A stretch of 64,000 nt of DNA. Source: Pseudomonas syringae KCTC 12500. GTDB lineage: Bacteria; Pseudomonadota; Gammaproteobacteria; Pseudomonadales; Pseudomonadaceae. The position numbers were made by a program, and so were the translations under genes. The notes beneath the pieces are model-generated. The model did not search any database and had not been told where the DNA came from. It worked only from the letters and a program-made list of their open reading frames with translations. Of this stretch, positions 26,968 to 35,137 are shown one piece after another. The stretch lies in the NCBI RefSeq assembly GCF_000507185.2, contig NZ_AYTM02000002.1:2565501-2629500 (forward strand), read 5' to 3'. Numbering within the stretch: the stretch's first letter is position 1; every line of letters starts with the position of its first letter.

Positions 26968-28266
26968 ATGCCCGAATACGTCAACTGGCTTCGCCATGCG
27001 TCTCCGTACATCAATGCTCACCGCGATTGCACCTTCGTCGTCATGCTGCCCGGCGACGGCGTTGCGCACCCCAATTTCGGCAATATCGTCCACGACCTGG
27101 TCCTGCTGCACAGCCTGGGCGTGCGTCTGGTGCTGGTTCACGGTTCCCGTCCGCAGATTGAAAGCCGTCTGGCCCAGCGCGGGATTACGCCGCGTTACCA
27201 CCGTGACCTGCGGATCACCGATACCGAAACGCTGGAGTGCGTGATCGATGCCGTGGGTCAACTGCGCATTTCGATCGAGGCGCGTCTATCGATGGACATG
27301 GCCGCCTCGCCCATGCAGGGCTCGCGGTTACGAGTGACCAGCGGCAACGTCGTCACCGCACGGCCTATCGGGGTGCTTGAGGGTGTCGATTATCAGCACA
27401 CCGGAGAAGTGCGCCGGGTCGACCGCAAGGGTATCAATCGCCTGCTGGACGAGCGCCATATCGTGCTGCTGTCGCCATTGGGTTATTCACCGACGGGCGA
27501 GATTTTCAATCTGGCCTGCGAAGACGTCGCTACCCGCGCAGCCATCGATCTGGCCGCCGACAAACTGCTGCTGTTCGGCGCCGAAACCGGCTTGCTGGAC
27601 GAGCAAGGCCGGCTGGTGCGCGAACTGCGTCCGCAACAGGTGCCCGCGCACTTGCAGCGCCTGGGTGCCAACTATCAAGCGGAACTGCTGGACGCTGCGG
27701 CCGAGGCTTGCCGTGGCGGCGTGGCGCGCAGCCATATCGTCAGTTATGCCGAGAACGGCGCGCTGCTGACCGAACTGTTTACCCGTGACGGCGGCGGCAC
27801 GCTGGTCGCGCAGGAGCAGTTCGAACAGGTGCGCGAAGCGGCCATCGAGGACGTCGGCGGTTTGATGGACCTGATCACGCCCCTGGAAGAGCAGGGCATC
27901 CTGGTACGCCGCTCCCGCGAAGTGCTGGAGCGCGAGATTACCCAGTTCAGCGTGGTCGAGCGCGAAGGGCTGATCATCGCCTGTGCTGCGCTGTATCCGA
28001 TTGCCGATTCGGAGTCGGGCGAGCTAGCGTGTCTGGCCGTCAATCCGGAATACCGGCATGGTGGCCGTGGCGACGAGTTGCTGGAGCGTATTGAACACCG
28101 TGCCCGGGCCTTGGGTATCAAGACCCTGTTCGTCCTCACCACCCGCACCGCACACTGGTTCCGCGAGCGCGGTTTCGAACCCAGCAGCGTCGACCGCCTG
28201 CCAAGCGCCCGCGCCTCGCTGTACAACTACCAGCGTAATTCGAAGATCTTCGAAAAGGCGATATAA
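26968..28266 (+). CDS. argA: N-acetylglutamate synthase
   Basis: ATG 26968 gives 432 residues (MPEYVNWLRHASPYIN). The first 280 residues are an amino-acid-kinase-like domain that binds arginine as feedback inhibitor (LGVRLVLVHGSRPQIE, LSPLGYSPTGEIFN). Residues 295-430 form a GNAT acetyltransferase (ELACLAVNPEYRHGGRGDELLERIEHRARALGI, with HGGRGD holding the acetyl-CoA pyrophosphate). It makes N-acetylglutamate, the first step of arginine synthesis. Gene order argE-argA agrees with the PAO1 order as remembered. Confidence 0.95.
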   Translation: MPEYVNWLRHASPYINAHRDCTFVVMLPGDGVAHPNFGNIVHDLVLLHSLGVRLVLVHGSRPQIESRLAQRGITPRYHRDLRITDTETLECVIDAVGQLRISIEARLSMDMAASPMQGSRLRVTSGNVVTARPIGVLEGVDYQHTGEVRRVDRKGINRLLDERHIVLLSPLGYSPTGEIFNLACEDVATRAAIDLAADKLLLFGAETGLLDEQGRLVRELRPQQVPAHLQRLGANYQAELLDAAAEACRGGVARSHIVSYAENGALLTELFTRDGGGTLVAQEQFEQVREAAIEDVGGLMDLITPLEEQGILVRRSREVLEREITQFSVVEREGLIIACAALYPIADSESGELACLAVNPEYRHGGRGDELLERIEHRARALGIKTLFVLTTRTAHWFRERGFEPSSVDRLPSARASLYNYQRNSKIFEKAI

Positions 28267-28367
28267 GCCTGCGGGCGGACGCAGAGCGTCCAGAACTGCG
28301 TGCCCACGCTGGAGCATGGGTACGATAGGTGTTCTTGTGGACGCCTATCGTTCCTCACGCTCTGGTG
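28267..28367. repeat. P. syringae-type extragenic repeat before the IS element
   Basis: The sequence GCAGAGCGTCCAGAACTGC followed by CCCACGCTGGAGC and ACGATAGG...CCTATCGT forms small dyads. It is related to the segment around 42200-42270 (GCGGAGCGTCGAGAACTGC, CCCACGCAGAGCGTG). No gene is seen, and no sequence resembling the missing 3' part of the PaiB gene is present here. Confidence 0.6.
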
Positions 28368-28385
28368 TGACCCCCGAAGGTTGGA
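28368..28385 (+). repeat. IS left inverted repeat
   Basis: These 18 bases match the reverse complement of 29790-29807 exactly; the next base pair differs (T versus C). Confidence 0.9.
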
Positions 28386-28404
28386 TGCAACCTTTGGAGG
28401 CGTC

Positions 28405-28944
28405 ATGGGTAAATATACAGAGCAGGCAAAACTCGCAGCCGTGAAAGAGTATTGTGCTGGCAAGGCAGGTTTGAGGGATGTTGCGCATCGCCACGATGTG
28501 GATTTTTCCTGCCTTAGGCAGTGGGTTGCGGCCTATCAGATTCATGGCGTAGCGGGCCTGCAAGAGAAAAAACGCCAGCGCTACAGTGACGAGTTCAAGC
28601 TGACTGTTTTGAAGCGCATGCATGATGAGCGTTTATCTCTGCGCCAGACAGCGGCCTTGTTCGATATCCGTCAGTTCGGCATCATCGGTCTATGGCAGCG
28701 CCATTATGAAGAAGGGGCCTTTGATGCCTCCTCCAAGCCACCCACAAAAGCCGGACGCCCAAGAAAGATGACGACTGCACTTCCGCCTGTGAACGCCCCC
28801 TCAATCGACGATGAATCGCGCTCGCGTGACGAGTTGCTTGCCGAGGTGAAGCAACTGCGGATGGAGGTCGACTATCTAAAAAAGCTCGATGCCTTGGCTC
28901 AGAAGAAGCAACGAATAGCGCAACAGAAAAAGCGCAAATCGTAA
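28405..28944 (+). CDS. IS3-family transposase OrfA
   Basis: ATG 28405 follows TTTGGAGGCGTC and gives 179 residues. The protein has two helix-turn-helix regions, LRDVAHRHDVDFSCLRQWVAAYQ and LSLRQTAALFDIRQFGIIGLWQRHYEEG, and a C-terminal coiled-coil leucine segment (DELLAEVKQLRMEVDYLKKLDAL), as in IS150-type OrfA proteins that bind the IS ends. Near its 3' end the heptamer AAAAAAG at 28878-28884 permits a -1 shift into the OrfB frame. Confidence 0.92.
   Translation: MGKYTEQAKLAAVKEYCAGKAGLRDVAHRHDVDFSCLRQWVAAYQIHGVAGLQEKKRQRYSDEFKLTVLKRMHDERLSLRQTAALFDIRQFGIIGLWQRHYEEGAFDASSKPPTKAGRPRKMTTALPPVNAPSIDDESRSRDELLAEVKQLRMEVDYLKKLDALAQKKQRIAQQKKRKS
28878..28884 (+). promoter_or_regulatory. -1 frameshift heptamer A AAA AAG
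   Basis: Read in OrfA frame the codons are CTA AAA AAG, giving the classic slippery A_AAA_AAG. Shifting back one base enters the frame that runs without stops to 29780. This is the standard way IS3 elements make the OrfAB transposase. Confidence 0.85.
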
Positions 28945-29780
28945 CCGAACTGAGACTGGGGCATTCTCTGGGTGGCCTGCTGAAGCTTGCCGGTCTGGCG
29001 CGCAGCACTTTTTACTATCAACAAAAGGTACTGCAAGCGGGCGATAAGTACGCCGGGCTGAAAGACCTGATTCAGACAGTTTTCTACGATCATAAAGGCC
29101 GGTATGGCTATCGTCGTATCACGGCGGCGTTGCGGCGCGCAGGCCATCTTGTGAACCACAAGACGGTGCAGAAACTGATGGGGCAGCTTGGCCTGAAGAG
29201 CCTGGTGCGAGTGAAGAAATACCGCTCTTACAAGGGCGAAGTAGGCAAGGCTGCGCCCAACATTCTCAAGCGTGATTTCAAGGCCCAGCACCTTAATGAA
29301 AAATGGGCCACGGACGTCACCGAGTTCAAAGTGGGAGGCCAGAAGCTCTATCTGTCGCCCATCATGGATCTGTACAACGGCGAAATCATTTCCTATGCAA
29401 TCGCCAGGCGCCCGCTGTACTCCATGGTGGACGAAATGCTTGAAGGAGCGTTCAAGAAGCTTGAGCCGCATGAAAAGCCTATTTTGCACTCAGACCAGGG
29501 CTGGCAATATCGGATGCCTGTTTACCAACGATTACTCAATGAGCATTCGATCACATGCAGCATGTCGCGCAAGGGCAACTGCTACGACAACGCGGCTATG
29601 GAAAGTTTTTTTGGCACGCTGAAGTCCGAGTTTTTCTATCTGAACAAATTTAACAATCTGGATGAGCTTCATGCGGGCATCGACGAGTACATTGAGTATT
29701 ACAATCAGTCACGCATCAAACTGAAACTTAACGGCCTGAGCCCTGTGGAGTTCAGAATGCAGGCCGCTCAGGCAGCGTAG
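28884..29780 (+). CDS. IS3-family transposase OrfB (made as OrfAB by frameshift)
   Basis: Coordinates begin at the first codon after the slip; no ATG is found early in this frame, so expression as the OrfAB fusion is expected. The integrase core carries the DDE triad: Asp in KWATDVTEF, Asp in ILHSDQGWQYR and Glu in NAAMESFFGTLKSE. Upstream is the HTH_21 region YHKGRYGYRRI-like (FYDHKGRYGYRRITAALRRAGH). All motifs are intact, so the element could be active. Confidence 0.9.
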   Translation, partial: ARCLGSEEATNSATEKAQIVTELRLGHSLGGLLKLAGLARSTFYYQQKVLQAGDKYAGLKDLIQTVFYDHKGRYGYRRITAALRRAGHLVNHKTVQKLMGQLGLKSLVRVKKYRSYKGEVGKAAPNILKRDFKAQHLNEKWATDVTEFKVGGQKLYLSPIMDLYNGEIISYAIARRPLYSMVDEMLEGAFKKLEPHEKPILHSDQGWQYRMPVYQRLLNEHSITCSMSRKGNCYDNAAMESFFGTLKSEFFYLNKFNNLDELHAGIDEYIEYYNQSRIKLKLNGLSPVEFRMQAAQAA

Positions 29781-29789
29781 AAATAATCG

Positions 29790-29807
29790 TCCAACCTTCG
29801 GGGGTCA
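29790..29807 (-). repeat. IS right inverted repeat
   Basis: This is the exact reverse complement of the left end over 18 bases. Beyond it the truncated PaiB-type gene begins. Confidence 0.9.
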
Positions 29808-30123
29808 TACCATTCCACGTGGGTACGACCTTGCCGTGCTCCCTCTTGCTCGGATAGAACGACGGGCTCACGTAGGCATCGCCGCCAGGAAAAATCACCA
29901 GTGCCTCGGCGCCGGAGCTAAGTTGCTGCCACTGTGGATTGGCTTTGGCCAGGTGCCCGTAAAGCGTGCCATACGAACCTTCATCGCGGCGCAACAGCAG
30001 TGGCAGGTGGGTGGCTTGCAATCCTTCTGCGCCGTGCGTGACCAGAATCGCCAGGCGCGTCTGCTCGATCTGCTCGTGCAGGCTCGGTGTGTCGTTGTTC
30101 TTGAAAGCGGTAGGGATGTACAT
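29808..30123 (-). pseudogene. PaiB-like FMN-binding protein gene, 3' truncated by the IS
   Basis: ATG 30123 after AAGGACATGACCC starts a normal PaiB N-terminus: MYIPTAFKNNDTPSLHEQIE, ATHLPLLL, GTLYGHLAKANPQW, YVSPSFYPSKREHGKVVPTWN. Full family members have about 200 residues; here the native sequence ends at residue 104-105, after PTWN, where the IS inverted repeat begins. The frame continues into the IS to add 18 foreign residues. The C-terminal half is absent from the other side of the IS, so it is deleted. FMN binding by the split-barrel is probably lost. The divergent MocR gene may have been its regulator. Confidence 0.9.
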
Positions 30124-30212
30124 GGGTCATGTCCTTGGCTGATAACAGGATCGTAGGCAAGGCATTGGTCTGATGTAAGATCCATTTTTGATCATTTTAA
30201 CAGGGCCAATAC

Positions 30213-31775
30213 ATGCCTGATCTCAGTGTTGCGTTTCCGCCCACACTCACCGGTATCGCGCTGGACCCGAATCAGGGCCTGAGCAAGCAGCTTTACGCCT
30301 TATTGCGCCAGCAGGTTCTCGACGGGCGTCTGAGCAGTGGCACACGCCTGCCAGCCAGTCGCGATTTGGCGCATTCACTCGGCATCTCCCGTAACAGCGT
30401 GATCCGGGCCTACGACCAGCTGTATGCCGAGGGTTTCATCGAGGGACGTGTCGGCGACGGTACGTATGTGGCTCAGCTCTCTGAACCAGGCGCCGCGCCT
30501 CGGCGGACCGGTCGCAAAAAACTATCCACCAACTTACCCACAGGTGTATCCACAGGGTTACACACAGGTTTGTCCACAATCGGGTCTGAAATACCGTCAG
30601 ATTCCTCCTCTGAAGTTATCCACAGCCCGGTGCTCGCGCTGCTGGAAAAACATCATCTGCATGAACCACCGACGGGTCGTCCGCGGGCCTTTCGGGTCGG
30701 CGTAGCTGCGTTCGATCTTTTCCCCTTTGCCTTGTGGGGCAAGCTGTATGCCGCTTTTTGGCGCAAGCCGGACCTTGCTCAGCTCGGTTATGGGTCGGCT
30801 GCGGGAGACTCGCGGTTACGTGAACTGATTGCGGTCTACCTGCGCTCATCGCGCGGGCTGCATTGCAGCGCTGAGCAAATTGTGATCACCAGTGGTGCAC
30901 AACACGCGATCAGCCTTTGTGCACAGTTGCTTCTTACCCCGGGCGAGGGCGTTGCCGTGGAGAATCCGGGGTATCGGGCGGCCGGTCATGCGTTTGCCCT
31001 GGCAGGTGCTCGATTGCACGGTGTGGCTGTGGATAACGAAGGCATGCGTTGCGCAGACCTTGAGCAGGCAGACTGCAGGCTGGCCTACGTGACGCCTTCA
31101 CACCAATACCCGACCGGCGTGGTGATGAGCCTGGCGCGGCGTCTGGAATTGCTGGCCTGGGCCGAGAAACACCAGGGCTGGATTGTCGAGGATGATTACG
31201 ACGGTGAGTATCGCTACAGCGGTTCACCCTTGGCGCCCCTGGCTGCGCTCGACCGCAACGCGCGCGTGCTCTACGTCGGCACGTTCGGCAAAATCGCCTT
31301 TCCGGCGCTACGCCTCGGGTATCTGGTTTTGCCAGAGCCACTGGTGCCGGTGTTCAGCCAGCGCAAGGCCGTGGACATGCGTCATACCGAGATAGGGGTT
31401 CAGGCGGTCATGGCGCAATTCATTGCGTCGGGTCATTTCCAGCGACACATACTTCGCATGCGGCGCGCGGCGCTCAGTCGTCGCAATGTGCTGCTGGATA
31501 ACTGGCCGGCCGATATTCCGGGATGCGCGGCAATGCCCAGAGTGGTTGCCGGGCTGCATGTCATGGTCAAGGTCGACAGCGTGGCACGTGAGCAGGCGCT
31601 GATTGCCAAGGCCAATGGTATCGGGGTCGAAATGAATGCCCTGAGTGATTACTGGCTGCCTGATTCCACTGAGCCTGTGGATAACCGCGCCGGGCTGGTG
31701 CTGGGGTTTGCCGCAGTGCCCGAGGACGAGATGGTCGAGGCATTGAACAGGCTGCGCGAGGTCTGGTCCGAGTAG
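30213..31775 (+). CDS. MocR/PdxR-type regulator with aminotransferase domain
   Basis: This 520-residue protein has a GntR winged helix at residues 20-90 (GTRLPASRDLAHSLGISRNSVIRAYDQLYAEGF), a linker at about 95-150 and an aminotransferase-like domain from 160 on. The PLP lysine is in YVGTFGKIAFPALRLGY; the Asp binding the pyridine nitrogen is in IVEDDYDGEY. The linker contains the four-residue repeat L/V-S/P/H-T-G, coded by a 12-bp tandem repeat described separately. It is divergent from the truncated PaiB gene, which suggests a former regulator-target pair. Confidence 0.9.
   Translation: MPDLSVAFPPTLTGIALDPNQGLSKQLYALLRQQVLDGRLSSGTRLPASRDLAHSLGISRNSVIRAYDQLYAEGFIEGRVGDGTYVAQLSEPGAAPRRTGRKKLSTNLPTGVSTGLHTGLSTIGSEIPSDSSSEVIHSPVLALLEKHHLHEPPTGRPRAFRVGVAAFDLFPFALWGKLYAAFWRKPDLAQLGYGSAAGDSRLRELIAVYLRSSRGLHCSAEQIVITSGAQHAISLCAQLLLTPGEGVAVENPGYRAAGHAFALAGARLHGVAVDNEGMRCADLEQADCRLAYVTPSHQYPTGVVMSLARRLELLAWAEKHQGWIVEDDYDGEYRYSGSPLAPLAALDRNARVLYVGTFGKIAFPALRLGYLVLPEPLVPVFSQRKAVDMRHTEIGVQAVMAQFIASGHFQRHILRMRRAALSRRNVLLDNWPADIPGCAAMPRVVAGLHVMVKVDSVAREQALIAKANGIGVEMNALSDYWLPDSTEPVDNRAGLVLGFAAVPEDEMVEALNRLREVWSE
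30522..30624 (+). repeat. 12-bp tandem repeat with DnaA-box-like nonamers inside the MocR gene
   Basis: Nonamers close to TTATNCACA start at 30522, 30534, 30546, 30558 and 30570, exactly 12 bp apart (CTATCCACC, TTACCCACA, GTATCCACA, TTACACACA, TTGTCCACA). A perfect TTATCCACA follows at 30616, out of this register. All are on the same strand. The first five also encode the linker repeat of the protein. Confidence 0.85.
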
Positions 31776-31829
31776 TCCCGTTGGCAGGCGTATAATCTGC
31801 GCTTTCTGTTACCTGTCCTTGAGATACCC

Positions 31830-33041
31830 ATGAACAACTCTCTTACTGCAACACCCGGACGCAAGTTCGGCGCGCCGCTGGCCGCGCTGTTCCTGCTGCT
31901 GATGGGCGCCCAGTTCCTTCTGCTCAGTGTCGGCACCCGCCAGGTAATGCTGTGGATCGTCGGCGCTGCGTTGGGCGTAACGCTGTATCACGCGGCATTT
32001 GGTTTCACCTCGGCGTGGCGGGTGTTCATCCGCGAGCGGCGGGGTGCTGGCCTGCGCGCGCAAATGGTCATGCTGGCGGTCGCTGTGGTGCTGTTTTTCC
32101 CGGCACTCGGTGCGGGCACGCTGTTCGGCCAGCCAGTCACTGGCCTGGTTGCCCCGGTCGGGATTTCGGTCGTCGTCGGCGCGTTCATTTTCGGCATCGG
32201 CATGCAGCTGGGTGGCGGCTGTGCGTCCGGTACATTGTTCACTGCCGGTGGTGGCAACGCGCGGATGCTGGTGACGCTGCTGTTTTTCATCCTCGGCTCA
32301 CTGATTGCCACCCATCACGTCGACTGGTGGTTTGCCCTGCCTTCGTTCCCGGCGGTGTCGGTGGTCAAGACCTTCGGCGTGCTGCCTGCGCTGCTGGTCA
32401 ATCTGGCGCTGTTCGGCTTGATCGCGCTGGTGACCGTCAAGCTCGAAAAGCGCCGTCATGGCCAGCTTGAAGCGCCGCCAGCCACGGATCATCGTGGCCT
32501 GAGTCGTGTGCTGCGCGGGCCGTGGGTTCTGGTCTGGGGCGCTGTCGCGCTGGCGCTGCTCAATTACGCAACGCTGGCGTTGGCCGGTCGTCCGTGGGGC
32601 ATCACCTCGGCGTTCGCGCTGTGGGGCGCGAAAGCGGCCAGCGGGCTGGGCGTGGACGTCGGCAGTTGGGTGTTCTGGCAGAGCGCTGCGAACGCCAAGG
32701 CGCTGGCGGCTCCTGTGTGGGAAGACATCACCAGTGTGATGGACATCGGCATCATGCTCGGTGCCTTGCTGGCGGCAGGTCTGGCAGGTCGTTTTGCACC
32801 CAGCCTCGATATCCCCACGCGCTCGCTGGTGGCGGCGGTCATCGGCGGCTTGCTGCTGGGCTACGGCTCGCGCCTGGCCTACGGCTGCAACATCGGTGCG
32901 TACTTCAGCGGCATTGCCTCCGGCAGCCTGCACGGCTGGCTGTGGCTGGTGGCGGCCTACGCCGGTAACGTCGTTGGTGTCCGCCTGCGGCCGATTTTCT
33001 TCACCGGCGAGCGTCCTCAGGTGGCTCTTAATGGCTGCTGA
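31830..33041 (+). CDS. YeeE/YedE-family sulfur transporter
   Basis: This 403-residue inner-membrane protein has about nine to ten hydrophobic segments. Two Cys-containing motifs, GGGCASGTLF and YGCNIGAYFSG, correspond to the paired cysteines in YeeE (TsuA), a thiosulfate importer. The start ATG 31830 follows TTGAGATACCC. The natural substrate could be thiosulfate or another sulfur compound. No TusA-like yeeD gene is adjacent. Confidence 0.85.
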   Translation: MNNSLTATPGRKFGAPLAALFLLLMGAQFLLLSVGTRQVMLWIVGAALGVTLYHAAFGFTSAWRVFIRERRGAGLRAQMVMLAVAVVLFFPALGAGTLFGQPVTGLVAPVGISVVVGAFIFGIGMQLGGGCASGTLFTAGGGNARMLVTLLFFILGSLIATHHVDWWFALPSFPAVSVVKTFGVLPALLVNLALFGLIALVTVKLEKRRHGQLEAPPATDHRGLSRVLRGPWVLVWGAVALALLNYATLALAGRPWGITSAFALWGAKAASGLGVDVGSWVFWQSAANAKALAAPVWEDITSVMDIGIMLGALLAAGLAGRFAPSLDIPTRSLVAAVIGGLLLGYGSRLAYGCNIGAYFSGIASGSLHGWLWLVAAYAGNVVGVRLRPIFFTGERPQVALNGC

Positions 33042-33160
33042 AAACGTCTGAAACCCCGAGATAAGCGGGCCGCTTGCGAACCAACTGCCGGTTTCGTATT
33101 CAAAGGCCATGCGGTAACTGTGCGTATGCGGTTCGCTTATTTTTCGATGGGGTGGTTCTT

Positions 33161-34048
33161 TTGCAGCAAACGATCATTTCGAAAATCCGTTTTCTCGGCA
33201 AGACCATCGGTTATGTAGGATGGTCGCTTTTCTGGCTGTTGATCTGGGACGTGATTGTCACGGTTGACTTCATGCTCTATCTGGAGCGCAAGATCACCTT
33301 GCCGTCCATGCCGTTGACCCTGCTGGGCTCGGCGCTGGTGGTGCTGACCAGCTTCCGCAATTCAAGTGCTTATAACCGCTGGTGGGAAGCCAGGACGCTA
33401 TGGGGTGCGCTGGTCAACAGTTCACGCAGCTTCGCTCGGCAAGTGCTGACGCTGGTCGAGGATGACGACGGGATCAACCCGGTCAAGGCCACACTGTTGC
33501 GTCGCCATGTCGCGTATGTGAAGTGCCTGTCTGCGCACCTGAAGGGCGCCAAGTGTGGTGATGAAGTTCAGATGCTGATTCCTCGCGAGGAATTCGAACG
33601 TCGTCACGATACCAACAACTTTCCCAACGACCTGCTCAATACGTCGGCTGCGCTATTGGCCAAGGAGTATCAGGCCGGGCGGCTGGACAGCATTCGTCTG
33701 GCGCGGCTGGAGTCGACCATGGTGGATATCTCTAATTGCCAGGGCGGCATGGAGCGTATTGCCAATACACCGTTGCCTTATCCGTACGTGGCTTTTCCGC
33801 GCCTGTTCATCACGCTGTTCTGCCTGATCGTACCGATTGGCCTGGTGGAGACCCTGGGTTGGTTCACGCCTCTGGCGTCGACGGTGGTGGGTTTCATGCT
33901 GTTGGCGATCGAGAAGATCGGTACCGACCTGCAGAGCCCGTTCCGTGCCAGTGAACATGAGATTCAGATGACGGCGTTGTGTGAAAACATCGAGCGCAAT
34001 CTGGATTCGATGCTCAGGGGCGCGCAGGAGGAATGCAAGGCTTCATGA
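33161..34048 (+). CDS. Bestrophin-family anion channel
   Basis: The preferred start is TTG 33161 (MQQTIISKIRFLGKTIGYVGW), preceded by GATGGGGTGG; the frame is open further upstream to 33074 without a better start. The 295-residue protein has four membrane segments, the family motif RNSSAYNRWWEARTLWG and the pore-region PLPYPYVAFPRLFITLFCLIVP. Bacterial bestrophins form pentameric channels for monovalent ions. A hairpin after the stop separates it from the convergent asparaginase gene. Confidence 0.88.
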   Translation: MQQTIISKIRFLGKTIGYVGWSLFWLLIWDVIVTVDFMLYLERKITLPSMPLTLLGSALVVLTSFRNSSAYNRWWEARTLWGALVNSSRSFARQVLTLVEDDDGINPVKATLLRRHVAYVKCLSAHLKGAKCGDEVQMLIPREEFERRHDTNNFPNDLLNTSAALLAKEYQAGRLDSIRLARLESTMVDISNCQGGMERIANTPLPYPYVAFPRLFITLFCLIVPIGLVETLGWFTPLASTVVGFMLLAIEKIGTDLQSPFRASEHEIQMTALCENIERNLDSMLRGAQEECKAS

Positions 34049-34054
34049 AGGGGT

Positions 34055-34082
34055 GAGGCGTCGCGCGATTGCGTGACGCCTC
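34055..34082. terminator. Bidirectional hairpin between bestrophin and asparaginase genes
   Basis: GAGGCGTC (34055-34062) pairs with GACGCCTC (34075-34082), with further GC pairs inside. It stands between two convergent stops. Confidence 0.6.
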
Positions 34083-34103
34083 GGGTAAAGCAGAGGCAGC
34101 CGC

Positions 34104-35108
34104 TTAACGCAGCTCGCCGCACAGGTCCAGTTCGACCAGGCGCCGTACCTCCTCGGTCGTCAGGTCTGCGCCGAGCAGCGCATGCAGTTTGCCCAGCGCT
34201 GCTTCACGGGTCATGCCACCACCGGAGAGTACGCCTGCACTTCTCAGACGGCTGCCCGCTTCGTAGACATCCAGCTCGACACCGCCCTCATGGCACTGGG
34301 TAATCGCGACCACACAGATACCCAGCGCTCGCGCGTTCTCCAGACTGGCCAGAAATTGCGGATCGTCACTGGGGCCTGTGCCGCTGCCGAAGCATTCGAG
34401 CACCAGACCGCGGATACCACTGTTGATCAGACCGTCCAGCTGGGCAGCACCGACACCGGGAAACAGCGGCAATACCGCCACCTCTGCCAGTGTCTTGGTC
34501 TGGCGATAGTTCAGTGCGTCAGGGAGCGAAACCACCGCGTGGCCGCCACGCGAGCGTTGCAGTGGTGCGAACGGCTGACGACCGAAGCTGCGAATTTTCG
34601 CGCAGCGTACGGGTGCCATCAGTTGCCCGTGAAAATACAGCTGCACGCCTGACACCAGACCCGAACCCAGCGCCAGCAGGGCGCCGTTGACGTTTTCCCA
34701 GGCATCGCTGTCCTGCACGCCGGCAGGCAGCATCGACCCGGTGAACAGTACCGGCGCGCTGAACCCTAACAACTGGAAACACATCGCCGCTGCGCTGTAC
34801 GCCAGGGTGTCGGTGCCATGCAGGACCAGCACCGCATCGCAGCCATCGACCTCAACCGCCTCGATCACCGCCTCGCGCAGGCGCAGCCAGTAGGAAGGGG
34901 TCATGTTGGCGCTGTCGATCAGCGGCGACATCTCGCGGAAGCGCCACTGCGGCACCACCAGTTCCGGGTGCTCGGCCAGTTGCCCGGCCATTCGCGCTTC
35001 TAAACCGGAGGCCGGTGCCAGGCCGTTGGCGCTGGCCTGCATGCCGATGGTGCCGCCGGTGTAAAGAACCATCACGCGTTGGGCAGGTTGTTGTGCGTCA
35101 TGAGGCAT
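34104..35108 (-). CDS. L-asparaginase (type I/II fold)
   Basis: ATG 35108 follows GGAGAAGAGCC and gives 334 residues without signal peptide. The first catalytic Thr lies in VLYTGGTIGM and the second set in VLVLHGTDTLAYSAAAM. The family hydrolyses asparagine to aspartate and ammonia. It begins 29 bp after the alanine/sodium symporter gene and is probably co-transcribed with it; aspartase upstream would take the aspartate on to fumarate. Absence of an export signal suggests the cytoplasmic form. Confidence 0.9.
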   Translation of the reverse strand: MPHDAQQPAQRVMVLYTGGTIGMQASANGLAPASGLEARMAGQLAEHPELVVPQWRFREMSPLIDSANMTPSYWLRLREAVIEAVEVDGCDAVLVLHGTDTLAYSAAAMCFQLLGFSAPVLFTGSMLPAGVQDSDAWENVNGALLALGSGLVSGVQLYFHGQLMAPVRCAKIRSFGRQPFAPLQRSRGGHAVVSLPDALNYRQTKTLAEVAVLPLFPGVGAAQLDGLINSGIRGLVLECFGSGTGPSDDPQFLASLENARALGICVVAITQCHEGGVELDVYEAGSRLRSAGVLSGGGMTREAALGKLHALLGADLTTEEVRRLVELDLCGELR

Positions 35109-35137
35109 GGCTCTTCTCCGGCGTAGTGTCGCGGTGG

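Larger units (their letters stand above)
28368..29807 (+). mobile_element. IS3-family (IS150-like) insertion sequence
   Basis: The ends are near-perfect inverted repeats: TGACCCCCGAAGGTTGGA at 28368 and its reverse complement ending at 29807. The matching could extend five bases outward on each side (TGGTG and TGGTA). Inside are orfA and a second frame joined by a slippery A6G. The element is 1440 bp and appears complete. No 3-5 bp target duplication is visible (GTG on the left, TAC on the right), and the right end cuts a PaiB-type gene, so a deletion or recombination beside it is likely. Confidence 0.93.
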
